In this document: positions 1 to 5,679 of the stretch, one piece after another | How positions within the stretch are numbered: position 1 is the first letter of the stretch | Layout: every line of letters starts with the position of its first letter | From: Clostridiales bacterium | GTDB lineage: Bacteria; Bacillota; Clostridia; Christensenellales; Christensenellaceae | Assembly (NCBI GenBank): GCA_003510345.1 | Contig: DOMW01000022.1 | Span: 1-5,709, forward strand | Length of the DNA stretch: 5,709 bases | Direction: 5' to 3' | Made by a program: the position numbers and the translations under genes | The notes under the pieces: model-generated | The model's database searches: none | What the model was told of the DNA's origin: nothing | The model's input: the letters and a program-made list of their open reading frames with translations, nothing else

Positions 1-512
1 ATCGCCGCCAGATACTCGTTGACCTTTGCCACAAACGCCGCCCAGTTCACCGGGTTGCCCTTGCGTATCTGCTTCGGGCAGTCCTTGCCGCTCCAATCGT
101 TGTGCTGCCAGATGTTTTGTTTATGCACGGCTTTTGTATGGCCCTTCTGCCTCAAAATCCACGCCGCCAGCCACGCCGCGTTATCCACGGCCTTCCGCCA
201 ATACTCACCCGCCGTCACCTTGTCCGCGATCTCGATCGCCACCGTGGTGTCGTTACCCTCGCGTTTCCCGCTGTGTTCCGCCACCTCATCCAGCGGGAAC
301 GACTGCCACACCTCCACATCGTCCACTGTGAAATGCCAGCCATTTACCGCCGCGTTGCAGTTGTTGTACTGGTTTTTGGCATGGTTTACAGCCGGGGCGC
401 TCGACGTACCCGCTTCGTGGATGCACACGCCATTGTCTTTTTTCAGCTTTTTCCCGCTCCGCCGCTTTGTGCCTTTTGGTACAAACAGTTCATTGATTTT
501 TACTTCTGTCAT
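1..512 (-). CDS. N-acetylmuramoyl-L-alanine amidase endolysin, Amidase_2 type (3' end cut by window edge)
   Basis: This is the N-terminal 170 residues of a zinc amidase that cleaves the bond between N-acetylmuramic acid and the L-alanine of the stem peptide; in a phage late operon it is the lysis enzyme. Visible landmarks are His32 in the IHEAG strand, His60 in GWHF, Glu94 in VAIEI, and the signature QHNDWSGKDCP with His137 and Cys145. In PlyL/XlyA/CwlA-like amidases the equivalents of His32, His137 and Cys145 bind zinc and the Glu is catalytic; Cys instead of Asp marks that subgroup. There is no signal peptide, so export would need a holin, and none lies between fibre and amidase. The ATG at 512 is preferred because GGAG sits 9 bases upstream; an in-frame ATG at 527 (five extra residues, MEKKK) lacks a ribosome site. 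The frame is open to base 1, so any C-terminal wall-binding domain lies outside the window. Confidence 0.93.
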   Translation of the reverse strand, partial: MTEVKINELFVPKGTKRRSGKKLKKDNGVCIHEAGTSSAPAVNHAKNQYNNCNAAVNGWHFTVDDVEVWQSFPLDEVAEHSGKREGNDTTVAIEIADKVTAGEYWRKAVDNAAWLAAWILRQKGHTKAVHKQNIWQHNDWSGKDCPKQIRKGNPVNWAAFVAKVNEYLAA

Positions 513-535
513 TTTCTTTTTCTCCATTTTTTCAT
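509..535 (-). other. Possible eight-codon leader open frame (MKKWRKRK) overlapping the amidase start
   Basis: An ATG at 535 opens a frame reading MKKWRKRK and stops at TGA 511-509, which overlaps the amidase ATG as ATGA. The geometry would allow ribosomes finishing the mini-frame to restart on the amidase. No good Shine-Dalgarno precedes its ATG, and an A-rich ribosome-binding region makes Lys/Arg codons by chance, so this may be accidental. Confidence 0.2.
522..525 (-). promoter_or_regulatory. Ribosome binding site of the amidase gene
   Basis: GGAG on the minus strand, 9 bases before the ATG at 512. It decides the start: it overlaps the alternative in-frame ATG at 527, so that ATG cannot use it. 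Confidence 0.7.
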
Positions 536-554
536 GCTGTGCGTTTCCGCAGGT

Positions 555-1532
555 TTATTTCCATCTTCCTGTTGCGGTTACCGATATAACAAATTCCCGG
601 GCCGATGATACAGATTCAACCGTAAATAGATACAGCATGCCCACGTGCCTTGCGGTATACCCGCTTAGTCCGGTGTGTGTAAAAATTACTGATCCACTCG
701 TGATCGATACAGCAAGATCTGTAACCGTGGGCTGGGCTATAAATTGTTCGGCCCACAGGCCCAATGAAACCCGGCCTGAACAATATTGCCCGCCATAGGC
801 TATGTTAGTGCTTACACTTTTTGAATATACACTCCGGCACACCATAACGCCGCTGGGATATTTCCATGCAGTCTCGATCCTGTCTGTTCCGGTTGTGGTT
901 ACGATTGTAACCCCCGCCTCCACGATTTCCAATGCCTGCGCCGCCGTTAGGTCTTGCGGCGCGCCTGCGCTTTCCGCCCTTCCCTTGATCGTATTCGCCG
1001 CCATGTTTGCCTGTTTAGCATTCGTTACCGTGCTGTTTGCCAGGGTGGTGGCAAATGAAAGATTCGCGCTCCCGTCAAAGCTGCCGCTCCCCGCCACGTC
1101 ACCCGTTAGGGCTATCGTCCGGGCAGCCGTGAGCTTATCCGCCTTGTCTGCCGCGCCGTTGCTGTTTGTGTCATATTGGGATTGCAGCATATCCCCTGTG
1201 CCGGTTCCAGACTCGCCCTTATCACCCTTATCACCCTTGTCACCTTTGTCGCCTTTATCTCCCTTATCTCCTGTGTCGCCTTTTTCCCCCTGTATACCCT
1301 GTGGCCCTTCCACACCTGTGTCGCCTTTTTCCCCCTTGAATGTATCGTCTTCTGCCAGCGCGTCGATCAATGTGTTAAACCGCCCCAGCGCCACCATCAT
1401 TTTAGGGACATTGTCAAACCGTTCTTTCAATTCCCTCGCGCTCATTCCCGCGGCCGACGGATTATCGGGCAATGAAACGACGTCTTGTCCCAACAATTCA
1501 CTGCCCCTGAATTTCAGATCCTTGATATCCAT
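555..1532 (-). CDS. Collagen-stemmed phage tail fibre / receptor-binding protein
   Basis: A 325-residue modular fibre, expected to be a homotrimer that contacts the host surface. Modules in order: an N-terminal attachment region (1-65) with the VVSLPDNPSAAGMSARELKERFD segment seen in Firmicute phage fibres; a collagen-like Gly-X-Y stem (67-108, 14 triplets) with six successive Asp-Lys-Gly; a DxNxNG loop (121-132); a fibre repeat of the type KLTAARTIALTGDVAGSGSF (133-164); a second common fibre module, NAKQANMAANTIKGRAES (171-188) followed by APQDLTAAQ; and a beta-rich C-terminal tip (about 212-325) beginning near TAWKYPSGVMVC. The stem and middle modules are recognisable fibre parts, while I cannot assign the tip to a known receptor-binding fold. 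It starts 16 bases after the nozzle gene stop, with AAGGAG 8 bases before the ATG. No chaperone gene follows. The tip-coding DNA is lower in GC than its neighbours, as expected for an exchanged receptor-binding module. Confidence 0.88.
   Translation of the reverse strand: MDIKDLKFRGSELLGQDVVSLPDNPSAAGMSARELKERFDNVPKMMVALGRFNTLIDALAEDDTFKGEKGDTGVEGPQGIQGEKGDTGDKGDKGDKGDKGDKGDKGESGTGTGDMLQSQYDTNSNGAADKADKLTAARTIALTGDVAGSGSFDGSANLSFATTLANSTVTNAKQANMAANTIKGRAESAGAPQDLTAAQALEIVEAGVTIVTTTGTDRIETAWKYPSGVMVCRSVYSKSVSTNIAYGGQYCSGRVSLGLWAEQFIAQPTVTDLAVSITSGSVIFTHTGLSGYTARHVGMLYLFTVESVSSAREFVISVTATGRWK
1215..1268 (-). repeat. Six tandem 9-bp units coding (Asp-Lys-Gly)6 in the fibre stem
   Basis: Six adjacent 9-base units, residues 89-106 of the fibre. 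On the coding strand, in gene order, they read GATAAGGGA, GATAAAGGC, GACAAAGGT, GACAAGGGT, GATAAGGGT and GATAAGGGC. The protein repeat is perfect, but all six DNA units differ at third codon positions. The block is part of a 14-triplet Gly-X-Y run spanning about 1209-1334, which in phage fibres forms a collagen-like triple helix. Confidence 0.95.
1270..1336 (-). repeat. Pair of perfect 22-bp direct repeats within the collagen-coding segment
   Basis: The 22 bases at 1270-1291 recur exactly at 1315-1336; both code GEKGDT and flanking bases. The copies are offset by 45 bases, so recombination between them would remove or add exactly 15 codons (five Gly-X-Y triplets) without shifting frame. Confidence 0.9.
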
Positions 1533-1540
1533 GTTTTTTT

Positions 1541-1546
1541 CTCCTT
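1541..1546 (-). promoter_or_regulatory. Ribosome binding site of the tail fibre gene
   Basis: AAGGAG 8 bases before the fibre ATG, inside the 16-base gap after the upstream stop. It fixes the start at 1532. Confidence 0.8.
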
Positions 1547-1548
1547 CT

Positions 1549-3549
1549 TCATTTCACTTTGCCGGTTTTTGTATAGTACACGGTCGTGCCGTATATCCCC
1601 ATCCCCTCGCCCTGTTCGCCATTTTCAAACCGTAACTGTACCGCTTTCACGCGCCTCTTCTTCACTTTCGTGACGATCACGTCAAAGTCGCTGTTCATGT
1701 TGAACGAAAACCGTGCGAAATCAATATCGCCGAATGAAAATACATCCAGCGTCTTTTTGTCTACCTCCTCCCATACCCCGTCTATTTTCATGCTGATCCT
1801 AACGCTCGAACGCGGGTAGGGTTGCATCTTTGTACAGATACGGTTTATATTCTTATATTGGCTGTAGGTGTCAAGGTCAAGCTCCGGCGTTGTCCACCTA
1901 GCGTAGATAGGCTGCCCCGCGTCGTAATAGGATTCCGCCGTTTCCGTATTGAAAAACCGCATGATCTTTCCATCCTTTGTCCCAAACAGCAGCCTGCCGT
2001 CATGCGGAAACCACACATTCACAGGAATATCCTTTCTGTACCCCTCCGGTGTCTCCTCCGGGTATCCCGTCCAGAAATACCATTCATACTGGAATTTTTC
2101 CCCCTCCGTACCGTCCGTGTGCCGCCTGCCGCCATCCGCCACATATACGTTGCCGTTCACCGCTAGGTATAGCTTTCCTTCAAACTCCGTAGCCACCGCG
2201 TTCATAAGCCCCGTTTCCGCGAGCAATTTTTTGTTGATCAGTCCGCTCCTTGGCTGCGCGTACTGCGCCGCGCCGGTCTGGCCTCCCGTCACCGCAAACA
2301 CCCCATCGCCCGAAAGGAAAAGCGGGTCGTCCCGCAGCGTGTGTAAACAGCCCCTGGCAATAGCGCCCACACCCGCCACGCCTTTTTTCGTTGTAGATTC
2401 AACCGTCACCTCGCCGGTTTCCACCCGCCGGTCACTCTGGTTCGTGGAATCGCCGGTTCCCTTTTCCAGCACATACGCCACATTTTGTGTGGATGTTTTG
2501 CTTGCCTGCCGCAGGTAAACCGTCACATCCCGGTTGTTCGTTTCCTTTATAATCCCAAGGTTCTCCCCGAGTTGCAAATAGCCCATAATAGCCGAAGCGT
2601 CCGTTCCAAACGCCGCCTGTCCGTTTTCCGGGAAATACAGCGGCATGCTTTCCAGTTCGCCGGTCTGCGCGTTTCGTTTCAGCAAGCACTGGAAATCCCG
2701 GTTAGGGTAACTCTTATTCCCCGATACATAAAATTGCGTTTCCCCGCCGCAATCCCATGCCGCGCCTATGCTGCACTGGTTGATTTTTTGGATACCCCCC
2801 GCCGCCTGGTTTTGGTAAGATATCCGTACATTTCCAATGCCGTCCGTGCTCCTGGGCGGCGCCACCGCAAACCTCACGATCCCCTCCGCCGCGCTTACGA
2901 GCGTTACGCCTTTTATGTCCCATACCCGCGTCTGTTCGTTATATACTTCCCCTCTTAAGTGCGCAATGTTTGCGGAAATATTTACCGCATCCACCTTGAA
3001 GTTCGTGCTGCTTCCGTCGCCTTGCACAAGGTTGCTGCGCCATGGCGTCAGCAGGTTCGCGCTTTCATATGCCATGCCTGCCCGGTTCGCCGTTCCGCCC
3101 CGCGCCGTCACCGGGATATAAGCCAGCGCGTCCGCCGTCCTCACCACGCTCCCGTCAAAACAGAGCGCGGCTTTGCCGTCCAGAATAATAAGCCTGCCCT
3201 CCGCTTGCAGCGCCGCGCTTTTCACATTTGCCGCGGAGGAATACATGGTCGTAACACCCCTTCCCTCCGCCCATATGGAAAGGCTTGTTCCATGGTGCAC
3301 AAGGATAACGTCGCCGCTGTCCCGCTTTAAGCAATGAATGCCGTTTATACACCCTGGGAGAACCGGGAAAAGCTGCTCATACCCAAAGCGTTTGACCGGC
3401 TTGCCCCCGCCGTCCGCTATCATGTTTATACTGTCCGGTGAGCGGTATACCGGCACGTCCGCCAGGTTAGATGAAAAATCAACCCCGCTAAACCGGCTTA
3501 GCTCCAGCATCTGTTCTTTATTCTCATCCTGTATTTTTATTACCGGCAT
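1549..3549 (-). CDS. Large beta-rich tail nozzle / hub-like structural protein (P22 gp10 or stabilization-protein-like)
   Basis: A 666-residue structural protein, proposed to form the distal part of a short tail. The N-terminus has the pattern common to tail hub/stabilization proteins: FSGVDFSSN, then YRSPDSINM, then a Gly-rich turn and VKRFGYE (residues 20-58). Several strands of the form hydrophobic-x-GxG-hydrophobic recur: 79-93, 117-133, 327-345, 407-422, 457-472 and 517-533. They suggest beta-propeller blades, as in nozzle proteins. Residues about 172-247 look like an inserted beta-sandwich (GDGSSTNFKVD ... VRFAVAPP ... VRISYQ). The C-terminal part (565-660) is also beta-rich and ends with a basic VKKRRVKAVQLRF strand. 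I chose ATG 3549 because GGGGTGA lies 5 bases upstream; a GTG at 3558 (three more residues) overlaps the adaptor stop as GTGA and is the alternative. The assignment rests on pattern and gene position, not on a catalytic motif; 'structural protein' is secure, 'nozzle' is moderate. Confidence 0.65.
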   Translation of the reverse strand: MPVIKIQDENKEQMLELSRFSGVDFSSNLADVPVYRSPDSINMIADGGGKPVKRFGYEQLFPVLPGCINGIHCLKRDSGDVILVHHGTSLSIWAEGRGVTTMYSSAANVKSAALQAEGRLIILDGKAALCFDGSVVRTADALAYIPVTARGGTANRAGMAYESANLLTPWRSNLVQGDGSSTNFKVDAVNISANIAHLRGEVYNEQTRVWDIKGVTLVSAAEGIVRFAVAPPRSTDGIGNVRISYQNQAAGGIQKINQCSIGAAWDCGGETQFYVSGNKSYPNRDFQCLLKRNAQTGELESMPLYFPENGQAAFGTDASAIMGYLQLGENLGIIKETNNRDVTVYLRQASKTSTQNVAYVLEKGTGDSTNQSDRRVETGEVTVESTTKKGVAGVGAIARGCLHTLRDDPLFLSGDGVFAVTGGQTGAAQYAQPRSGLINKKLLAETGLMNAVATEFEGKLYLAVNGNVYVADGGRRHTDGTEGEKFQYEWYFWTGYPEETPEGYRKDIPVNVWFPHDGRLLFGTKDGKIMRFFNTETAESYYDAGQPIYARWTTPELDLDTYSQYKNINRICTKMQPYPRSSVRISMKIDGVWEEVDKKTLDVFSFGDIDFARFSFNMNSDFDVIVTKVKKRRVKAVQLRFENGEQGEGMGIYGTTVYYTKTGKVK

Positions 3550-3554
3550 ATCAC

Positions 3555-3944
3555 TCACCCCACTATGTTCCCGATACCGTCATAACCCGCCAGCATGTGC
3601 CGCGCCTTGTTTTCCTCATAGATATCGTGCTGCGCGCTCGCCCGCGTAAGCTCGCCATCCTGATACAAAAGCCAGAATGCCATGCCATACACCATAATGT
3701 TCTTCAACGTTTCATATTCGTAAGGGATAGCGTCGCCCTCCCCATACAATACAGGCGCCTCAGAAAGGCGTTCTTTGCCCTTGCTTTGGCGCACAGCGTT
3801 GTTTACCGCAAAACAGTCGGCTGCTAGGTTGTTTGCCACGCTTACCGCAAACTCCATATACTCATTTCTAAACTTCGCGCTCTCCCCCATAAGGGCCATA
3901 GCTTCGCTCACCAATATGCCTGCCGTATATGTCACATTCCCCAT
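3555..3944 (-). CDS. Small helical head-tail adaptor (connector-like) protein
   Basis: A 129-residue, probably all-helical protein. It begins GNVTYTAGILVSEAMALMGE, continues through a helix rich in Asn and Ala (EFAVSVANNLAADCFAVNNA, 31-50), then an acidic turn (GEGDAIPYEYE, 68-78), a hydrophobic helix (LKNIMVYGMAFWLLYQDGE) and a final helix with YEENKARHM. This layout (N-terminal helix, Asn-bearing helix, 'ip-x-E' turn, 'YGmaf-LL-x-dGe' helix, Y-x-x-x-x-AR helix) resembles the gp4/gp11-type adaptors that sit beneath portals in short-tailed phages, and its place right after the portal supports this. The start is the ATG at 3944: GGAGG lies 9 bases before it. An in-frame ATG at 3989 would add 15 charged residues but has no clear ribosome site. 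Its TGA stop is 5 bases before the next gene's ATG, so translation is likely coupled. Confidence 0.7.
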   Translation of the reverse strand: MGNVTYTAGILVSEAMALMGESAKFRNEYMEFAVSVANNLAADCFAVNNAVRQSKGKERLSEAPVLYGEGDAIPYEYETLKNIMVYGMAFWLLYQDGELTRASAQHDIYEENKARHMLAGYDGIGNIVG

Positions 3945-3953
3945 TATCTTTTT

Positions 3954-3958
3954 CCTCC
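3954..3958 (-). promoter_or_regulatory. Ribosome binding site of the adaptor gene
   Basis: GGAGG, 9 bases upstream of ATG 3944. It decides against the longer open frame that begins at 3989. Confidence 0.8.
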
Positions 3959-3997
3959 ATTCTTCCCGCCCCTCACGGCGCGTGCCCATTGTCTAAC

Positions 3998-5626
3998 TCA
4001 CACGTTTTGTCCGCGTTTTCCCCGCGGCGCAGGGCGCGATCCCCCCTGCCGCGCATCCCGCGCCGCTTTTTGCCGCCCTGTCGTTTGTTCGCCGGTTTCC
4101 CGTCTACCGTTTATACTGTCCAGTATTTTGTGCTTATCCTTCACAAATTCATCCGGCACCATCTCAAGATATACCGCCGGGTCACTCAATATCTTGTTTT
4201 TCATCAGATTATCCAGCATCTGCACCTGCATCTGCTGGCTCCAGTACGTACCCGCGCCAATGTCTATCTTCAGGCTAAACTCGCTCTCTCCCAGCCTGGA
4301 AAAATCAAAATCCCCGGCATACTTTTCCCCCGCGTTCATTCGAACGCAAATACGCCGCACACCGTAATGTACGCGCATCATATCCAATATCACACGCACA
4401 TAGTCCTCCACAAAGCTGTGAAAATCCATGCGCTGCAAATCAAGCGGCACACCCGCCGCCCTCTGCACGGCGATGATCGCGCTCGTGTTGTCCGGCTTCA
4501 CATTCCCAAGCGCCGCGTCAGAAGCCCCCATCAGATCCTTCGTCTGCTGCATCGTGCTCTGCACCATGCGCATCGCGTCGCCGCTCATATTAGGCGGCTG
4601 GTACCCGCCAAATATCGCGCTGTTCGGGTCGCCCAACACCTTCACCGCCGCGCCCACATCGTTATTCCACCCCTCAGGCAGCTTCTCTTCGTTGTAGATC
4701 ACTTTTGGGTATGCGTTGAGCATCACAAACCGCATAGAAAGCGCGTACACCTTGTTGATAAATATCTGGTTGGCAATCTTGCCGGTAAGGGGCGACGTGC
4801 CGTGATAGCTGTTCTTCACCCTCTCCCAGCTCATCCACGCAAGCGGATACCTCTCGTAGCCCGCGTCCGTCTCCTGCTTCACAAGCGCTTTGCCCGTGCA
4901 CTTGATGTACCGCACGGCGCCCTGTTCTTTCCACAGCTTCAAAAGCACGGTCGTGCAGCTACGCTCCTCTTCCTTGCCCGGGTTAAAATAGATCGTCTCA
5001 CCATCCGGCAATATCCCCTCCACGGGCAAGCCGTTCCCTTCCGCTTCCTCCCGCACTTCCTGTGTGTTCATGCGGTACGCCAATATGATATACGGCTGGC
5101 GTTCCACCTCCGCACAGGCCGGGTTGCCAAAATACACATTCGTATTGTCTAAAAGGTCGATCCTTATCCCATCTTCCCGCGCGTCATACCACAGATAAAA
5201 GCACGCGTCGCCATCCACCGCGCAGTTTCGCAGCATCCGCCGGTTCAATGTGCGCGCGTTCGTCTGCTCCATCACGCGCTCCACTTCCGAAGCGATGACC
5301 TTTGGCAATACATCCTCCATCTGAAATACTTTTCGTTTGTTCCCGCTTTTAAGCTCCATCGTATCGCTTGCGCCCGCGGCGTCCGCCATCTCCGTGTTTA
5401 TGGCAATATCATCCGATATCAACATAGCGGTATAATAATTCACCACCGGCTTCAATATATTGAACACCGGTTTATCAAGGCTGGGCGCGTTTATCCCCTC
5501 CCATTGCCTGTCCATAAAAAAGTTATTGTTCCGCTCCACAATATCGTAGAGGTTCAATCCCGTTTTATAATCGATGCCCTTCTCATATTCCCGCCAGATT
5601 TCCTCCGGTTTTTTCTTAAGTATCAT
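3998..5626 (-). CDS. Phage portal protein
   Basis: A 542-residue portal, the ring protein at one capsid vertex through which DNA is packaged and ejected. Typical portal parts are visible: an N-terminal helical segment leading to RNNNFFMDRQWEG (32-44); FNILKPVVNYYTAMLI (55-70), the conserved helix of the clip/wing region; a domain with VDGDACFYLWYD (137-148) and DNTNVYFGNP (160-169); YHGTSPLTGKIANQIFINK (274-292); then SGDAMRMVQSTMQQTKDLMG (348-367) and PDNTSAIIAVQRAAGVPLD (378-396), the Ser/Ala-rich and Gln-bearing stretch that P22-like and related podoviral portals carry before the long C-terminal helix. Length is in the normal portal range and shorter than P22's. The last 35 residues are Arg/Lys/Gly-rich and probably disordered. 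GAGG lies 9 bases before the ATG at 5626. The adaptor gene follows after 53 bases, with no scaffold or capsid gene between. Confidence 0.9.
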   Translation of the reverse strand: MILKKKPEEIWREYEKGIDYKTGLNLYDIVERNNNFFMDRQWEGINAPSLDKPVFNILKPVVNYYTAMLISDDIAINTEMADAAGASDTMELKSGNKRKVFQMEDVLPKVIASEVERVMEQTNARTLNRRMLRNCAVDGDACFYLWYDAREDGIRIDLLDNTNVYFGNPACAEVERQPYIILAYRMNTQEVREEAEGNGLPVEGILPDGETIYFNPGKEEERSCTTVLLKLWKEQGAVRYIKCTGKALVKQETDAGYERYPLAWMSWERVKNSYHGTSPLTGKIANQIFINKVYALSMRFVMLNAYPKVIYNEEKLPEGWNNDVGAAVKVLGDPNSAIFGGYQPPNMSGDAMRMVQSTMQQTKDLMGASDAALGNVKPDNTSAIIAVQRAAGVPLDLQRMDFHSFVEDYVRVILDMMRVHYGVRRICVRMNAGEKYAGDFDFSRLGESEFSLKIDIGAGTYWSQQMQVQMLDNLMKNKILSDPAVYLEMVPDEFVKDKHKILDSINGRRETGEQTTGRQKAARDARQGGSRPAPRGKRGQNV

Positions 5627-5635
5627 ATCCGTTTT

Positions 5636-5639
5636 CCTC
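5636..5639 (-). promoter_or_regulatory. Ribosome binding site of the portal gene
   Basis: GAGG within a purine run (AGAGAGG), 9 bases before the portal ATG at 5626. Confidence 0.7.
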
Positions 5640-5679
5640 TCTTTTGCCGCGGTTTACCTATCAACGCGTTCTCCCCTTT

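Noticed and set aside
536..554. Small hairpin TGCG-GAAA-CGCA after the fibre stop as a terminator
   Set aside because: The stem is only four base pairs and no U-run follows on the minus strand; it is too weak to end transcription.
19..798. 259-codon plus-strand open frame at the left edge
   Set aside because: It covers the amidase and the fibre end on the other strand; the amidase motifs are unambiguous and this product has none.
558..905. Fibre tip as the variable region of a diversity-generating retroelement
   Set aside because: I saw no template repeat, reverse transcriptase or obvious cluster of AAC-type codons in the window; the flanks could still hold them.
1215..1268. Tandem repeats as a CRISPR array or intergenic satellite
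   Set aside because: Units are 9 bases, without spacers, and lie in frame within the fibre gene as Gly-X-Y codons.
802..1635. 277-codon plus-strand open frame with a Ser-Pro-Leu repeat
   Set aside because: The repeat is the mirror of the (Asp-Lys-Gly) codons of the fibre, and the frame crosses two real genes; no ribosome site or domain was seen.
3971..3981. CACG-CGC-CGTG inverted repeat between portal and adaptor as an operator
   Set aside because: A four-base stem with a three-base loop is expected by chance in GC-rich DNA, and there is no promoter-like sequence nearby.
3945..3989. 15-residue N-terminal extension of the adaptor from ATG 3989
   Set aside because: No good Shine-Dalgarno precedes it, whereas GGAGG stands 9 bases before ATG 3944.
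3929..5152. 407-codon open frame on the plus strand, antisense to the portal
   Set aside because: Its product is an implausible string rich in His, Arg and Leu with no recognisable domain, and the opposite strand encodes a clear portal. It is open only because of codon bias in the real gene.
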